Shown here in pieces: positions 22,501-34,204 of a DNA stretch of 64,000 nt (positions are counted from its first letter, which is position 1; each line of letters starts with the position of its first letter). This DNA is from Erythrophleum ivorense (lineage: Eukaryota; Streptophyta; Magnoliopsida; Fabales; Fabaceae). The translations under genes were made by a program, and so were the position numbers. The notes under the pieces were generated by a model, which saw only the letters and a list, made by a program, of their open reading frames with translations, did not search any database and was not told the DNA's origin. The stretch covers positions 3,043,001 through 3,107,000 of the forward strand of contig JAIUCV010000002.1 in the NCBI GenBank assembly GCA_026724425.1. The letters are read 5' to 3'.

Positions 22501-23532
22501 ATGGATAATTCCACTCAAGAATCCCACCTCAGATCTGAAAACTCTGTAACCTATGATTCCCCTTATCCTCTCTACGCCACGGCCTTCTCTTCCACCCCTT
22601 CTCTTGCCTCTCCCCACCAACGTATCGCACTTGGTAGCTTCATCGAAGATTACACCAACCGCGTCGATATTCTCTCCTTCAACGCCGACTCTCTCTCCAT
22701 TAGACACCAACCTTCGCTCTCTTTCGACCACCCATACCCGCCTACCAAACTTATGTTCCACCCAAACGCCCACTCTTCTCTCCGAAAGTCCTCATCTGAC
22801 CTCCTCGCCACATCTGGTGACTATCTTCGCCTCTGGGAGATTCGGGAAAATTCCGTTGACACAATTTCACTTCTCAACAACAGCAAGACCAGCGAGTTCT
22901 GTGCCCCATTGACCTCCTTCGATTGGAACGACATCGAACCCAAGAGAATTGGGACTTCCAGCATCGACACCACTTGTACGATTTGGGATATCGAAAAGGG
23001 TGTTGTTGAAACGCAGCTAATTGCGCACGATAAGGAGGTTTACGATATTGCTTGGGGTGAGGCTAGAGTATTTGCGTCTGTTTCGGCGGATGGGTCTGTT
23101 AGAATCTTCGATCTGAGGGACAAGGAGCACTCCACGATTATATACGAGAGTCCGCAGCCAGATACGCCGCTGCTTAGGTTGGCTTGGAATAAGCAGGACC
23201 TAAGGTACATGGCCACTATACTGATGGATAGCAATAAGATTGTGATATTGGATATTAGGTCACCGACCATGCCGGTGGCGGAGTTGGAGAGGCATCGTGC
23301 TAGCGTGAATGCTATAGCTTGGGCTCCCCAGAGTTGTAGGCATATTTGTTCGGCGGGGGATGATTCGCAGGCGCTTATTTGGGAATTGCCTACTGTGGCT
23401 GGACCTAACGGAATTGATCCCATGTCGATGTATTCTGCTGGTTCTGAAATTAATCAACTGCAGTGGTCTGCTGCTCAGCCTGACTGGATTGCTATTGCTT
23501 TTGCAAACAAGATGCAGCTTTTGAAGGTTTGA
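22501..23532 (+). CDS. TTG1: TTG1 WD40-repeat protein
   Basis: An intact, intronless 343-residue ORF that I recognise as TRANSPARENT TESTA GLABRA1 (341 residues in Arabidopsis). The start MDNSTQESHLRSE and the following VTYDSPYPLYA match the conserved N terminus, and the C terminus ends in the conserved FANKMQLLKV. WD-type strand ends are visible at LWEI (111-114), IWDI (161-164), IFDL (202-205), ILDI (249-252) and IWEL (293-296). The block from about 134 to 300 (SEFCAPLTSFDWND through ALIWELPTVAGPNG) is almost invariant in this family. Known role: scaffold of the MYB-bHLH-WD40 complex that controls anthocyanin and proanthocyanidin synthesis, trichomes, root hairs and seed mucilage, acting in nucleus and cytoplasm. 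No damage is seen. ORFs in other frames over this region are shadows. Confidence 0.96.
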   Translation: MDNSTQESHLRSENSVTYDSPYPLYATAFSSTPSLASPHQRIALGSFIEDYTNRVDILSFNADSLSIRHQPSLSFDHPYPPTKLMFHPNAHSSLRKSSSDLLATSGDYLRLWEIRENSVDTISLLNNSKTSEFCAPLTSFDWNDIEPKRIGTSSIDTTCTIWDIEKGVVETQLIAHDKEVYDIAWGEARVFASVSADGSVRIFDLRDKEHSTIIYESPQPDTPLLRLAWNKQDLRYMATILMDSNKIVILDIRSPTMPVAELERHRASVNAIAWAPQSCRHICSAGDDSQALIWELPTVAGPNGIDPMSMYSAGSEINQLQWSAAQPDWIAIAFANKMQLLKV

Positions 23533-24512
23533 GGTGAGAGAACAACTTCCTATTAGAAATTCATTCTCACAATATAGTGAAACATGAATATGTACAAATA
23601 ACATGCTTAGAATATCAGCTTCTTCTGATTTTAGAGAATTCCTAGTCTTCCAGACTATGCCACTTCCCGAGGCGATGTTGGTGTTGCTTTTTTGTATGTG
23701 TTTCTCCATGTTTATTGAGAAAATATTAGTAAATTTGGTGTTTGCTAAAAGAATGAATACGAGCTTTTGTTCGAAGCAATTTTGAAATCAACTTGGGAGT
23801 TCTGTGTAATTTCTTATTAGTTATTGCTCTCCCAAAATTATTGCTTCCTTGGATGTAACTTATCAATTGTCATATATGGTGATTTCGGTTTTCTTTCCTT
23901 ACTTCCTACTGTATTCTCTTTTTCGTATCTCCCTTCTGTTCTCTGTAGCACCAACGATTTTGTTTCATGTTTTGGGTGAGGCTTTAAGCTACTCACCCTG
24001 ATCTTCTACTTTAATATTTTCCCTCATTGGTCTTGTGGTTTACATATACATGGCAATAGCTGGCAATATTTTTCATTTAAATTATGTTTACTCTGGCTCT
24101 TCGTTTTTTCCTTTAAACCATACATGTTAGAAAACGGTAGCTGGACATAGTGTGGAATTTTAGCTTCTGGTTAATAAAGATCTATGAAAGTTTAAGGAAA
24201 TTTCAACAATGATATGCGAATCTTCGTTACATAACCTTAGAACTTCCCCTAATGAACTCTATACTCAGTCCACAGTAATTGAAGTGGCTTTAAGCCTGTG
24301 GTTTACCATTTCCTTTGAATTTACTTGCCTTGATTATTTCTGAGCTGTAAGCTGTGTATATGAAATTGTTTATTCTTTTTGTTTTGTTATATGATACTAA
24401 TCATAGTTGTCAAATTGTCACAAGAATAACAAATCAGAAGGTTAGGTTCCAAATTGTGAATTGTAAATCGAATCGAATTGTTGGATTTAGAAATGACATG
24501 AAAAGTAGCTTT

Positions 24513-24554
<42 letters not shown>

Positions 24555-26398
24555 AATGTATAGATCTAAAGCGTAAATAGAATACTCAATATAATAGGTT
24601 TTACCCAAGACTTAACAAAACTACTTGACCATAGGTCTCACAAATCACAATCACAAGTGACGAGTCATATAAACCTTCTTTATTGAAGCCATAGTTATAC
24701 CACAGCAGCAGCAAAGCAACACTACAATAACAATGCACACCACACCTCACAAGCTCATGCTAGAAGCTAGAAGTTACAAAGAAACAACTCAAGTGACAGA
24801 ATCAGAGAAGGAGGTGAGAGTGAGAAGTTTCTTGATGGCAGAATTTTGAGAATGGAAGAGCAATACAAAACGTCACTCACTATTCATGGTAGGTTGGACT
24901 TTTTAATGGGATTAAGGGTTTGAAAGTCAAGCTTTAATGAAAATTTTAACAGAGCACTGTGTTTTGGGCTTCTGAAAATGGAAAAAAAGGGTAAAAAATC
25001 TGGTTTTTCATACTTGGGTTGCAAATGACCCAACTTTGTGACCCGACAAAAAACATGCAGGAACTTGATGGTAACTAATCCAGATGAATAGCCAGAATTT
25101 GGAATTCTTGTTTTCTGGCTTAAATCACATGATTCCAGTAAATTCTGTTCAAGTTCGATTCATCTAGCTAGTCATATCCTTGGAATCCGGAATCAACTTG
25201 AGCTGATGATTCAAATCTTGAATGGTGTGATTTCAGTTACATCGGTGCTATTAATAATAACAAATGTAATGAGCACCAACGGATGACAAGATTAATATCT
25301 GTCATTGTTTTGTGTCTTATGCTTTTAAATACTAGATATTGGTGTTTAATGAATGTACTCGTGAACTGCCGTAATCAATGGATCTCTATAAGGCTGCTTA
25401 AAATATTTTCCTCTTGCTAAGTGAGTTATTAATTTGAAACATCATTTAACCCATACTTAATATATTTTTATTCCATCTCATGAACTTTTGAGTGGTTTCT
25501 TTACTTTCAAGAACTTATAAGACCCTGCTCCTGCTATATCTGTCTCAATGCCATGATTATTCACATTAGACAACATGAAATAGGCGCTGCCACTAGTTAC
25601 TGGAAAATATGTATAGTATTGTCATTTCTCAATTTTTTATCACTGTTGATGGGGTAGAAGATACCAAGCAGTCTCCCTTGCTCATTAGTCTGCTCAAGGT
25701 CACATTCTTCCGTAATTAGGGCACTGTTATTTAACTTGGCTTGCTCATTGTAGTTGTATCTGCTTTTGTGTTTATTAGTTTCATGTGATATTGTGCTCAT
25801 TTTATCCGTATCCTAGACTTTCCATCCCTTTGGGTCTTTTGTTAATCTCTACCTTCTCCTACCATCCTGTACATGCAGGTTGCTTAACTGTGAAGCTAAT
25901 TACTGCCCAATTAATTCAAAGTTTTCCATTATTATCTTCGGGATTAAATGTGGTAATATACATTTTTAAGTTTCATATGGATAGAACATAGAAGTTTGAA
26001 GCTAGATTTGCTGATATGTATTGTCCATCATCATCTTTGAAATTGGAGATGTGGTTTACATTGGGTTAGCTTCATTCACTTCACTATATCCATGTTGGCT
26101 AGAAAAAGATTCACTATATCTATTGCCAGAGGTAGCATGTCTCTGACTTTGATTAACTTTTCTGTTTGGCTTTCTTTTTTCACTGGGTCACTGTAGTGTC
26201 ATGTTGGCTTATTGAAAAATCTCTGTTAATTTATTATAGAGTCAAAATTTTAAGCATCCTTTTCATTTCTGCTCTATTTACTTTAGTTTATTGTTTCCTT
26301 TTCTGCAGACATCCTTGTGATGGGTGGGAAGATATTAACTTACTTGCTTGACACAGGGCTTCCTATTGTTTCGCTAAAAGATTAGAGCTTGCTTTATA
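23533..26398. other. TTG1 3' flank and intergenic DNA
   Basis: The first few hundred bases presumably hold the TTG1 3' UTR. A (TA)n run lies at 24,517-24,551. Sequence from about 24,404 to 25,240 has the look of an inserted repeat (ATAGTTGTCAAATTGTCACAAG with GAATCGAATCG-type motifs), but no terminal repeats or target duplication could be proven. No other gene is recognised. Confidence 0.5.
24517..24551. repeat. (AT)n microsatellite
   Basis: About 17 AT units. It produces Tyr-Ile repeat ORFs on both strands that are not genes. Confidence 0.95.
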
Positions 26399-26848
26399 GA
26401 AATTTATCTTGATTGGGAAGGTATGTTTTGGTTCTAAAGGGATGGCCGCAGGTCATCGTTTTTACATATCAGGCATGTGGTTATTATTATAATAGCGTTG
26501 AGTAGCTGTATTGTTCCCTTGCCTCCCGTGTTGTAACCTACCTGTTTCTTCAACATGTAATAATGTTTAATTGAGGTAATGCAAGTAATGTAACTTCATG
26601 GGAGTTCAATAATTATGAATGCATATTAGGGTCTCCGTAGTTTTACTTGTTTCTTGTGAGATAATGTAATCTAGATGCTAAAAGTGAAGAAGACAACGGC
26701 ATTTGGTTAAATAACTGTCCAGTAAAACTGTTTAACAATTGGAAATAGTAGAATACCTTTAGTTAATGGAAGAGAACCAAGTTTTTGTGGTTTCAAATAG
26801 AAGCCACTAGTTAAGGGTTTTGTTCAGTACAGTGAAAAGTGAAATGGC
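26399..26848. repeat. Dispersed repeat, copy B (partner at 9.0-9.8 kb)
   Basis: Collinear, same-orientation match to 9,036-9,838 with two insertions missing; see copy A for the shared blocks. The best-conserved part is ATGGAAGAGAACCAAGTTTT followed by TGTGGTTTC and TAGAAGCCAC (about 26,767-26,807). Origin unknown: an old transposon or a segmental duplication. Confidence 0.75.
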
Positions 26849-28746
26849 GAAAAATGGACTAATTGAGGATTTGGGAATTGGTTTGCAACCTGCCTCATGC
26901 TTGAATGGTACAAGCAGAAAGTCAGCTGAAAAAGATGGATCTTTTTCCTTCCACACCAAGCAGTCTTAACTACCATTAAATTACCTGCTGCTAGTAGTTG
27001 TTATGGAGGCCATTGGGTTGAAAGGTGAAACAGTCTTGCGTTCCCTTCTAGATAGTCAGCAACTCTGGTGATCTATGGTTTTTACATTTATATCTTAAAA
27101 AATATCCAATGGACGCAGTCAATTTTAGCTCCAAAGCTTTGGCAAGTGGTTCGGAAGTGGAGCCTAAAAATAACAGATTAGGAAGGGAAGTAACTTCCAA
27201 GAGGCAAGTGGTCAAGTGTACTGATTTGCTCAACTTTTTATATGCAGTATGTAGTTCTGAGCCATTAAAAGCAAGCCGTGGACACGAGGTGATTTACTTG
27301 TTTAATGAGAATTATAATAAATGCCAGAACATAAACGATAATTTGCAGAGTCGCAGTGAATGAGAGGCCAATTCATAGACCAAATAAGAGGGCCTTTTAA
27401 TAAAGTCCAAAACAGTTGCAGGTAAGAACAGAGATAAAGATTAGCTATTTAGAAGAGATCTCTTGGGTTTGCTATAATATTAAAACGAAGAATCAGCTCA
27501 GGCGAGTGAGACGTCGGTAAAATATGTCTCTTTCTACAATTCACTCTTGGTCTTTGCAATTATTTATAATGTTTCTGCAGTATTAGGTCATTCTGATGGT
27601 TGGATTTACATTATGGATTTAGCTGGTTGTGTTTGTAGTTGTTTAGGTTCCTCCTCAAAATAACATTTTTTTCATGTCAAATTTATTTATTATATGCAAA
27701 GTAAAAAATTGATAAAAGATTGTGACGACTACTATATCTTAATCTTTCAGTTTAGGCAATTCTGGTTAATATCCAGAATATAGAAAAGTTGGTCCCTAAT
27801 TTCGATGTATGTTTATGTCTGTGACAGCGGCATAATGGATTTTGACCTATAAAACCATGTCTATGTGAGAAGATGATTCCCAAATGATCCTCTTCTACCA
27901 CTAATATTTAGTGAAACAAGAAAAATCAGGTTTCTTTGAACTAACAAGAGAAAACCAGTTGGAATCTCCTTAGCAGATTGAATTCTTTCAATTTCTCTAA
28001 GAAGATTCAAGTGAGAGTATATGAACATCACTCAATAAGTCTAATCTACTTCCTCTCTTTTTAAATGGACAAAAAATCAATATAGAGAAAATCAAAAGGA
28101 TACAAACTCCCTTCGAGACCTTGCCTCAACCCACTACTCAACTCGTGGTCATTCCACATAAACAGCAGAAGAAAGTGCCACGAAGAACCCGCCCAATAGA
28201 TTCTTCATATTTCTCCTTGGGGACTATAGTGAAATAGGACCACAGGAGAAGAACCCAGTCATAAGTATGAACATTTAAAAAATCAAACTCTGACCTGTAA
28301 TTAGGAATTTTCGTTAGTTTGGTTTGGATACCTCAATCCAGCTGATTAAATTGGTTGACAAGCAAATTCAATCAATTAAGTTCATTAGAATGATCATAAT
28401 TGAGTCAATCCAATCTTACTTTATTTGACTTGGATTGGATTTAATGAGCACTCTTGTGAAAAACAAATTTATATTTTTAAAATATATTTTGAAATTTATT
28501 TTACATTTTAATTTTAGTTATAAAAATAAAAATTATATTACAGCAAAATTCACTCCTAAAAAATGGAAATTAAAAAGTTGAATAATATTAATTGAATGCA
28601 AAATTAATAATTATAATATAAAATATTTAAATTAATTTTGTTCAGTTGGAACTAGATTATCTAAGAATTGAATCGATCATACTGATTTTGCAAAAACTTT
28701 ATTTAATGAATCTGATTAAAAAGTCAGTTTTGATTAATTAATTTGA
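26849..28746. other. Intergenic, nothing recognised
   Basis: The 84-codon ORF at 27,109-27,363 (+) has no recognisable family. From about 28,320 to 28,780 the DNA is AT-rich with repeated CAATT/AATTG motifs, likely old repeat sequence just upstream of the Nudix-like gene. Confidence 0.45.
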
Positions 28747-29013
28747 TTGAAATTGAATGAAATCAATCTTGAAGAACCCTTTTTAAAACGAATAAGAACC
28801 AGGATAAGAATAAAAACCAGAACATCTGATCCCCAACAAACTCCAATTTCCACCTCTTATTCTTTTTCCCACCCACACATAACTAACCTCTCTCTTGCTT
28901 TCGCTTCCCTCTTCGTCTTCCTTGCCTCTCCGCCACTATGGACTTCACCATAAACAACTCTCTTCTGCTACAACAAAATTACAACTTGCACTCTGGAAAC
29001 CACCGTCGTTGAT

Positions 29014-29895
29014 ATGTCGCCGCCGCTCGCCAACATCCACGACAACCTTCTAGCTCATGCCCACAAACTCCCCGACTTACAGGATCTCTTCCTCACAGCT
29101 CTCTCTGTTTGCTTTCTCTTCACATCCTCCACTAAGTCCAACGTCTCCCCCAGATGCCCTTTCCTGTCTTTCCCTCTGAACCCTCGTCGTTTTCTTAAAA
29201 TCCCCGCCATGTCCCACTCTGCATCGAACCATAAGATTAACCTGCTCCCTCGTCGCCACAACTTCATCTCTCCACAGTCTCTCTCTGAGTGGCTCAAGAC
29301 CCGCTTGCCATCTGACTCCTTCGCTTCCTGGGGTGTGAAGCCCGGCACCAAGAACGTCCACAACCTCTGGCTCGAGCTCTCAGAAGGCGAAACCTCTCTC
29401 GCTGATTCCACTCCTCCGGTTCGTACGGTTCAGGTCGTCACGGTCCGAGTCATCGGTAAAGATGAAAAAACTTTGGTTGAGTCGCACCAAGAGTTATCTG
29501 ACGGTAATGTCAGGAAACGGGGTCGACCCTTGTCGGAGAAGATGAAGCCCAATGAGGACCCGGAATCGGCCGCCATGAGAGCGATCAAAGAAGAGCTTGG
29601 CTCTGTGATTTTTGGGTCCGAGGCCGATTTGGACGTCTGTGAAATTGTGAGGTTTGATCCGAATTCGTATGAGATGAAGGTGGAGGAGCGGAATTCGGAT
29701 TCGTATCCAGGTTTACCGGGTTGTTACGTAGTGCATACCTTGAATGCGACGGTCAAGGGGTTGCCGGAGGGAGATTTTTGTACGTTTGAGATCGATGAGT
29801 ATGGAAATCTTGAAGAGAAGAAAGTTGCTGACAAGGCGGTCTCTGTGAAGAAGCATTACTGGACATGGGTTAGTGCTGATTCAATGGAATCTTGA
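29014..29895 (+). CDS. Nudix-like superfamily protein
   Basis: A single uninterrupted ORF of 293 residues. A second in-frame ATG at 29,209 (Met66, MSHSASNHKIN, good CCGCC-ATG context) could be the real start; the first 65 residues contain a hydrophobic stretch (about 24-38) and an Arg/Ser/Pro-rich stretch that might serve as organelle targeting. Residues about 139-200 hold a Nudix-box-like helix: E181, seven residues, then R189-A-I-K-E-E-L-G196, fitting Ex7REUxEExG except that Ala190 replaces the first Glu of the REU and the leading Gly is missing (Glu175). The two adjacent metal-binding Glu (193, 194) are kept. The rest (SWGVKPGTKNVHNLWLELSEG, YPGLPGCYVVHT, HYWTWV) looks like a conserved plant family of unknown substrate. 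Upstream sequence is pyrimidine-rich like a plant 5' UTR. Expression and full exon structure cannot be confirmed here. Confidence 0.8.
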   Translation: MSPPLANIHDNLLAHAHKLPDLQDLFLTALSVCFLFTSSTKSNVSPRCPFLSFPLNPRRFLKIPAMSHSASNHKINLLPRRHNFISPQSLSEWLKTRLPSDSFASWGVKPGTKNVHNLWLELSEGETSLADSTPPVRTVQVVTVRVIGKDEKTLVESHQELSDGNVRKRGRPLSEKMKPNEDPESAAMRAIKEELGSVIFGSEADLDVCEIVRFDPNSYEMKVEERNSDSYPGLPGCYVVHTLNATVKGLPEGDFCTFEIDEYGNLEEKKVADKAVSVKKHYWTWVSADSMES

Positions 29896-31055
29896 TATGA
29901 AGTTATGAGTTGAAGCTAACGTTTTGGTCTTAAGTTTTTATACGATATAATAGGAATAATTTTCATCTTGTAAAGTGATTTGAGGTTTTGGGAAATAAGT
30001 TCAGACCATAATTATTTTTCTCCATTATAGTTTTGGATGGAGTTAAACTGCAATTTCAAGTTGATGTCGATATGGCCAACTCAGTTCTCAACACATATAG
30101 GATTTTTGCTTGTTCCTGTGTAATTATGCGGCATTAGCAGCGTTGGTTGTAAAACCGGATATTAGACTTTGCTTTTCGTGATGCTCTTTCAATATCACTA
30201 TCATCCCTTGACATGCTTGATGCTTGCTATCGATGGTCATACGGTGGATAGCTTCTGTGATACGTACTCTGTGTGTGTTGAACAAATGAGTGTTTGTAAG
30301 GGAACGTTAGGTGAAGGTTCCTTTTCTTGAATGTGTGCGATCACTTATTAGCACAATGTTGACATAATGGTACAAGCAAATTGTGGTTTAAAACTTGTTT
30401 CACTTAACTGGCATGTTAGTAGAGTAGTAGTGTACTGATGATCCATGATGTCTTAAAGTGTTCTAAAAGACTATTGATCAGATATGCTCTTTGTTGGGGA
30501 TTTTTTGTTATATTATTGGGTTATTACTTGTTAGATCCATTTCCAGAATCTTGAAGAAATGTTTTGGATTCTATAACTGATCTCTCCGGGGACTTTATTT
30601 CTAGTTATGTATAAGATATAATTGACTTGGTCATAGGTTAAGTTTTGATTTTTTTAGTTCGAAGCTCTGAATTGGCATTACTTTGTTGAATGTTTTGGTA
30701 GTGTGCATTAACTAGAGTCAATGATCCAATATGTTCAGGGTAGTTTTGGATGGCAGTGGAAGTCAGGTAATTTCTTGCAGCTCAAAACTGGGCTGAATTA
30801 GATGCTGTTAAGCTATTACTAATGCTTTAGGCTGTTGTCTTATGCTTCTGTCTCCATCTGGACAGAGTACAGAGGACTTTGATGTGTTTTATTATCCTGT
30901 CATGCTCTGTGATCAGATGGAACTTTGATTAAAAAGCAGTTGAAGTATGGGCTTGGTGAGTATTCTCTTTGAGTAGTTTATGTAATGAGTGGATTTATAC
31001 AAGCAAACTGATAGAGAAAGGAAAACAGGATGAAATGCTGTCGTTGATGTTGTTA
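29896..31055. other. 3' flank of Nudix-like gene, intergenic
   Basis: No coding sequence recognised. Ends at the TATTGTGAA target duplication of the MULE. Confidence 0.5.
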
Positions 31056-31064
31056 TATTGTGAA

Positions 31065-31275
31065 GGCTTAAATACTCAGTTGGTGTCTATAATTTAGTGA
31101 ATTTTAGTTAGGTCTCTATAGTCAAAATAGTTTGTATTTGAGTACCTTTTGTTTCAAAATTTTTTTCATTAAGTCCCAACTGTTACTAGTTCATTAATAC
31201 ACCATGGTAAACATATGATTTGGAAAAGGGTGAGTCTATGTGGCAATGAGTACCATTTCAGCACACACATATACA
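31065..31275 (+). repeat. MULE left terminal inverted repeat
   Basis: Pairs with 32,840-33,047 in inverted orientation; outermost 20 bases 17/20 identical, inner part weaker with indels. Confidence 0.75.
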
Positions 31276-32839
31276 GAGTGAATGTATATGCAAGTCATAT
31301 GCTTCATATTTCCTCATCTTCCTTTCAGTCTAACGGCCCCCATATCTTGCCTTTTCTCTCTCTTAGCTCGTTCATTTAATCACCCTTGGCCACCAACACG
31401 AATTACCTCATCTTGCATCCACCGGAGATTCTGTCTGCCACCACTCATTACTTGTGGCTTGAAAACTCCATGTGCTTCAAATAATAACACCGTTCTGAAA
31501 TAGACACTTACAGTAGATGACCTCTTTTGTATTAATTGAAGGGAAATAACTATGTTACTCTATTAGTTAGGTTCAGGGACCTAGAAGGGGTGGGAAACTA
31601 AACCAGATGATATTAATCTTGCATTACTTCTTTTATGGCATGTGGGAAGATAGAAAAAAATGGTACAATTGTGTGGATAGTTCAAAACTGTACAAGATAT
31701 AACTAATATAACCTGCAACTCAAGTTTACTGATTGGAATCTTTCTGGTTATTGGACTTTTCAGAGTAGTCGAGGTAGTTTTGCTGTTGTGATAATTCATA
31801 TATGTGTAAATTCCTTTATGTGAGCAGCAATGCTGCTGGTAGTCTGATGGATCCAATGATACTGAGCCTAAAGGAGGGAATGTTTATGAAAGGAGAAAGA
31901 TAGGAAAAGGGAGTGGAGCCCAATATAGATAAAGATAGTCAGGAGCTGGAGGTGGGGACAGAAAAGAGAATATCTCCGAGTAACTAACTTGTCGCATGGT
32001 GCATGAGATGGATGTGTGAGAATGAAGGCTGCTGTGGGTAATGTATGCGGCGTGGGTTTAGTGTGGGGAAAGGAGGGAAAAATCATTTGACTTAGTGGAG
32101 AGTCTTTGGTCTCTGGAATGCTAAAGGAATGAATACTTTTTCCTTCTTCTTGCTACTTTCATCTTCTTTGCTTACTGTAAATGCTGCCTTCTGCTATCAT
32201 CCTATTGTCCATTTTCTTCTATGGACAAGGATGTTGCAGCTTTGTTTCATCAATCATGAAAGCGTTGGTTTGGGTTCCATCATATAGTCTAATTGGTGAA
32301 AGGAACTCATCCCAAGGACAAAGGTTAGTAATGCATTAACAATTTAGAGTTTTCATTTCTGTCTATTGCTAGAGAAGTATTAAATTCTACAGAAGTTGCA
32401 TACTTTGTTGTGAACAAACAATGGAGGTGCAGAGGTGGGATTATATTATGAATTTATGATATTGATAAGGAACAATATACTGTGCTTGAGTTAGATAGCA
32501 GATTCTTCTCAAAGTTATAGCCTTAGATACACATTGCTGCAGACCAGGCCTTCTCCACTGTTAGTTACTTAGCATATTCTTCCAGGTGTCAGTATCGATA
32601 TGGTCAGATGGGAACCTAAGCTAATGGTGGGTCTGTCTCCTTGAAAGCGTAAAACACTCTCATGTGCTTGGCAATTGACGAAATAGAGGAGGCTACTCCA
32701 AGGAAACCCAGGGTATGGCAATTATATGATGCAAAGTGTCAAATGCTTCGGTGGATGGACATCGAGTGGTTGGTCATGGTGGCTCTGATACAGGGGCTGC
32801 TTATGCTAGGCAGGGAACAAGATGAGCGAAAATGTGTAT

Positions 32840-33047
32840 ATGTGTGCTAACATGCCAAATATTTAGTGCCACACATACTCACCGTTTGCCACACCACTTG
32901 TTTGTTATGGAGCATTGACAAACCATTAACGAGGGGAACTCAAATAAAAATACTGAAACAATAGAGGTTTAATTACAAATTTTTAAATTATAAAGATTTT
33001 AAAAAAAAACTCATCGAAACTAAAAAGACCAATTGAGTACTTAAACC
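32840..33047 (-). repeat. MULE right terminal inverted repeat
   Basis: Inverted partner of 31,065-31,275; ends in GTACTTAAACC directly before the TATTGTGAA target duplication. Confidence 0.75.
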
Positions 33048-33056
33048 TATTGTGAA

Positions 33057-33905
33057 TGTTCTATTAATTTAGTAGCCCCTAAATTCCACTTACAAGTTTG
33101 AGTTTCATTTTCAAAACCCTGTTAAATTTATTTATTGTGAAAACAAGTGTCAAGGATGTCAACTTGCAAACTTCTGGACTCCTAATTGAAGCCCCAAGAA
33201 TCCTGCTGTTCTCGAGTTATTACGATTATGAAGCTCTTTACATTTCTGTCTTCTCTGGCTTTTTCTTTGCATATTTTCTGTAGTCAGTAGTGCATTTAAT
33301 AGTAGAATCAATATTTTGGGTGCTGGGTGTGGATTGAGGAGGCCACCCTCCTTTACAACTCCTTTCAACCTAGATTTACTGTCCAGGTCTGAATGCATTC
33401 GATTGCTGATAATCTAATTAATGAGAGCAAAAATGTTGTTATGATGCATTCTGAGCGCAGATTTTGCTCATCTACTGCGTAGCGGACATGGCTCAATACT
33501 CATAGAGCCATTAATATATCCAATATTCTTCATTTAACTCATGAAGTATGCTCTCTCCGTCCTTGGGGTTGGAGTTGGAGAAGATAGAGGAAAGCTACGT
33601 ACTAAATGACAAAAATAGTTGACGCCTTGTGTAAAGTCACTCGGTATTATTCAGGGAAAAGATGTTGAAACCTTTGGTTGATTACTTTCAACGTAGGGCC
33701 TAACGTGGCTCTGTTCGATAGAGTCACTAAAACAGGCGCCAAACAGATTGAGTTAGCTTGTTTAATTTATCAGTTTTGTGAATTAGATTGGCACGTGTTT
33801 ATTAGTATAGTCATTTTAAATCCAATTCACTTAACTTATTAGCTATACGAGTCAACTTGTATAACTTGTAAGCTAGCCCGTTTATATATTATGTATGTGT
33901 GTGTA
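33057..33905. other. Intergenic between MULE and Ty3 element
   Basis: No gene recognised. The end of this stretch is a TATGTATGTGTGTGTA microsatellite into which the Ty3 element appears to have inserted. Confidence 0.5.
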
Positions 33906-34190
33906 TGTTATGCAAAAACAATTGAAAAAGGGCAATTATGTCTTAGACTCGAGTTAGTAGGGGTTTTTTGGAAATTTCCTTGTAACAGTCATCAGTTGTA
34001 TTTGTAGTACTAGCATGTTAAGCATTTATACGTGTAATCAAATTTGTTTCCTAAATTCGGTATTAATTTCAGGCCTAGCAACGAATAGGAGCAGAATGAA
34101 AGTAATTAGAATCTCTCCTTTCCTATTATCTTCTAACTCCTTTTCTTGATTCTATCCTTCTCTTCCCTTTGAATTATTCTCAGTGTATCA
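33906..34190 (+). repeat. 5' LTR of Ty3 element
   Basis: Starts TGTTATGCA, ends GTGTATCA. By eye about 34 substitutions from the 3' LTR plus a few indels, roughly 88 percent identity, mostly transitions. Confidence 0.9.
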
Positions 34191-34191
34191 T

Positions 34192-34204
34192 TGGTATTAG
34201 AGCA
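34192..34204 (+). other. Primer-binding site (initiator tRNA-Met)
   Basis: TGGTATTAGAGCA, one base off the usual plant TGGTATCAGAGCA that pairs with the 3' end of initiator tRNA-Met, one base after the LTR end. Confidence 0.85.

Larger units (their letters stand above)
31065..33047. mobile_element. Non-autonomous MULE with long TIRs and 9-bp TSD
   Basis: The element is flanked by a perfect 9-bp direct repeat TATTGTGAA (31,056-31,064 and 33,048-33,056), the length typical of Mutator-like elements. Its ends are inverted repeats: left GGCTTAAATACTCAGTTGGT, right (reverse complement) GGTTTAAGTACTCAATTGGT, 17 of 20 identical. Similarity continues inward for about 200 bp, with shared GTATTTGAGT-like, GGTGAGT-TATGTGGCA and AGCACACA-ATATACA blocks, so the inverted repeats are long and degenerate. 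The 1.6-kb interior (about 31,276-32,840) has no transposase. It contains less AT-rich stretches (31,310-31,500; 32,660-32,850) with short ORFs that could be captured host sequence, but I recognise no parent gene. Confidence 0.85.

Noticed and set aside
22169..23709. Several ORFs overlapping TTG1 in other frames
   Set aside because: Shadows of the TTG1 coding region and its GC-richer promoter; no independent family signature.
24404..25240. Insertion-like block downstream of TTG1
   Set aside because: Sequence style suggests a repeat, but I found neither terminal repeats nor a target duplication, so it is not called as an element.
29055..29411. Antisense ORFs of 118 and 94 codons over the Nudix-like gene
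   Set aside because: Arise from codon bias of the sense gene.
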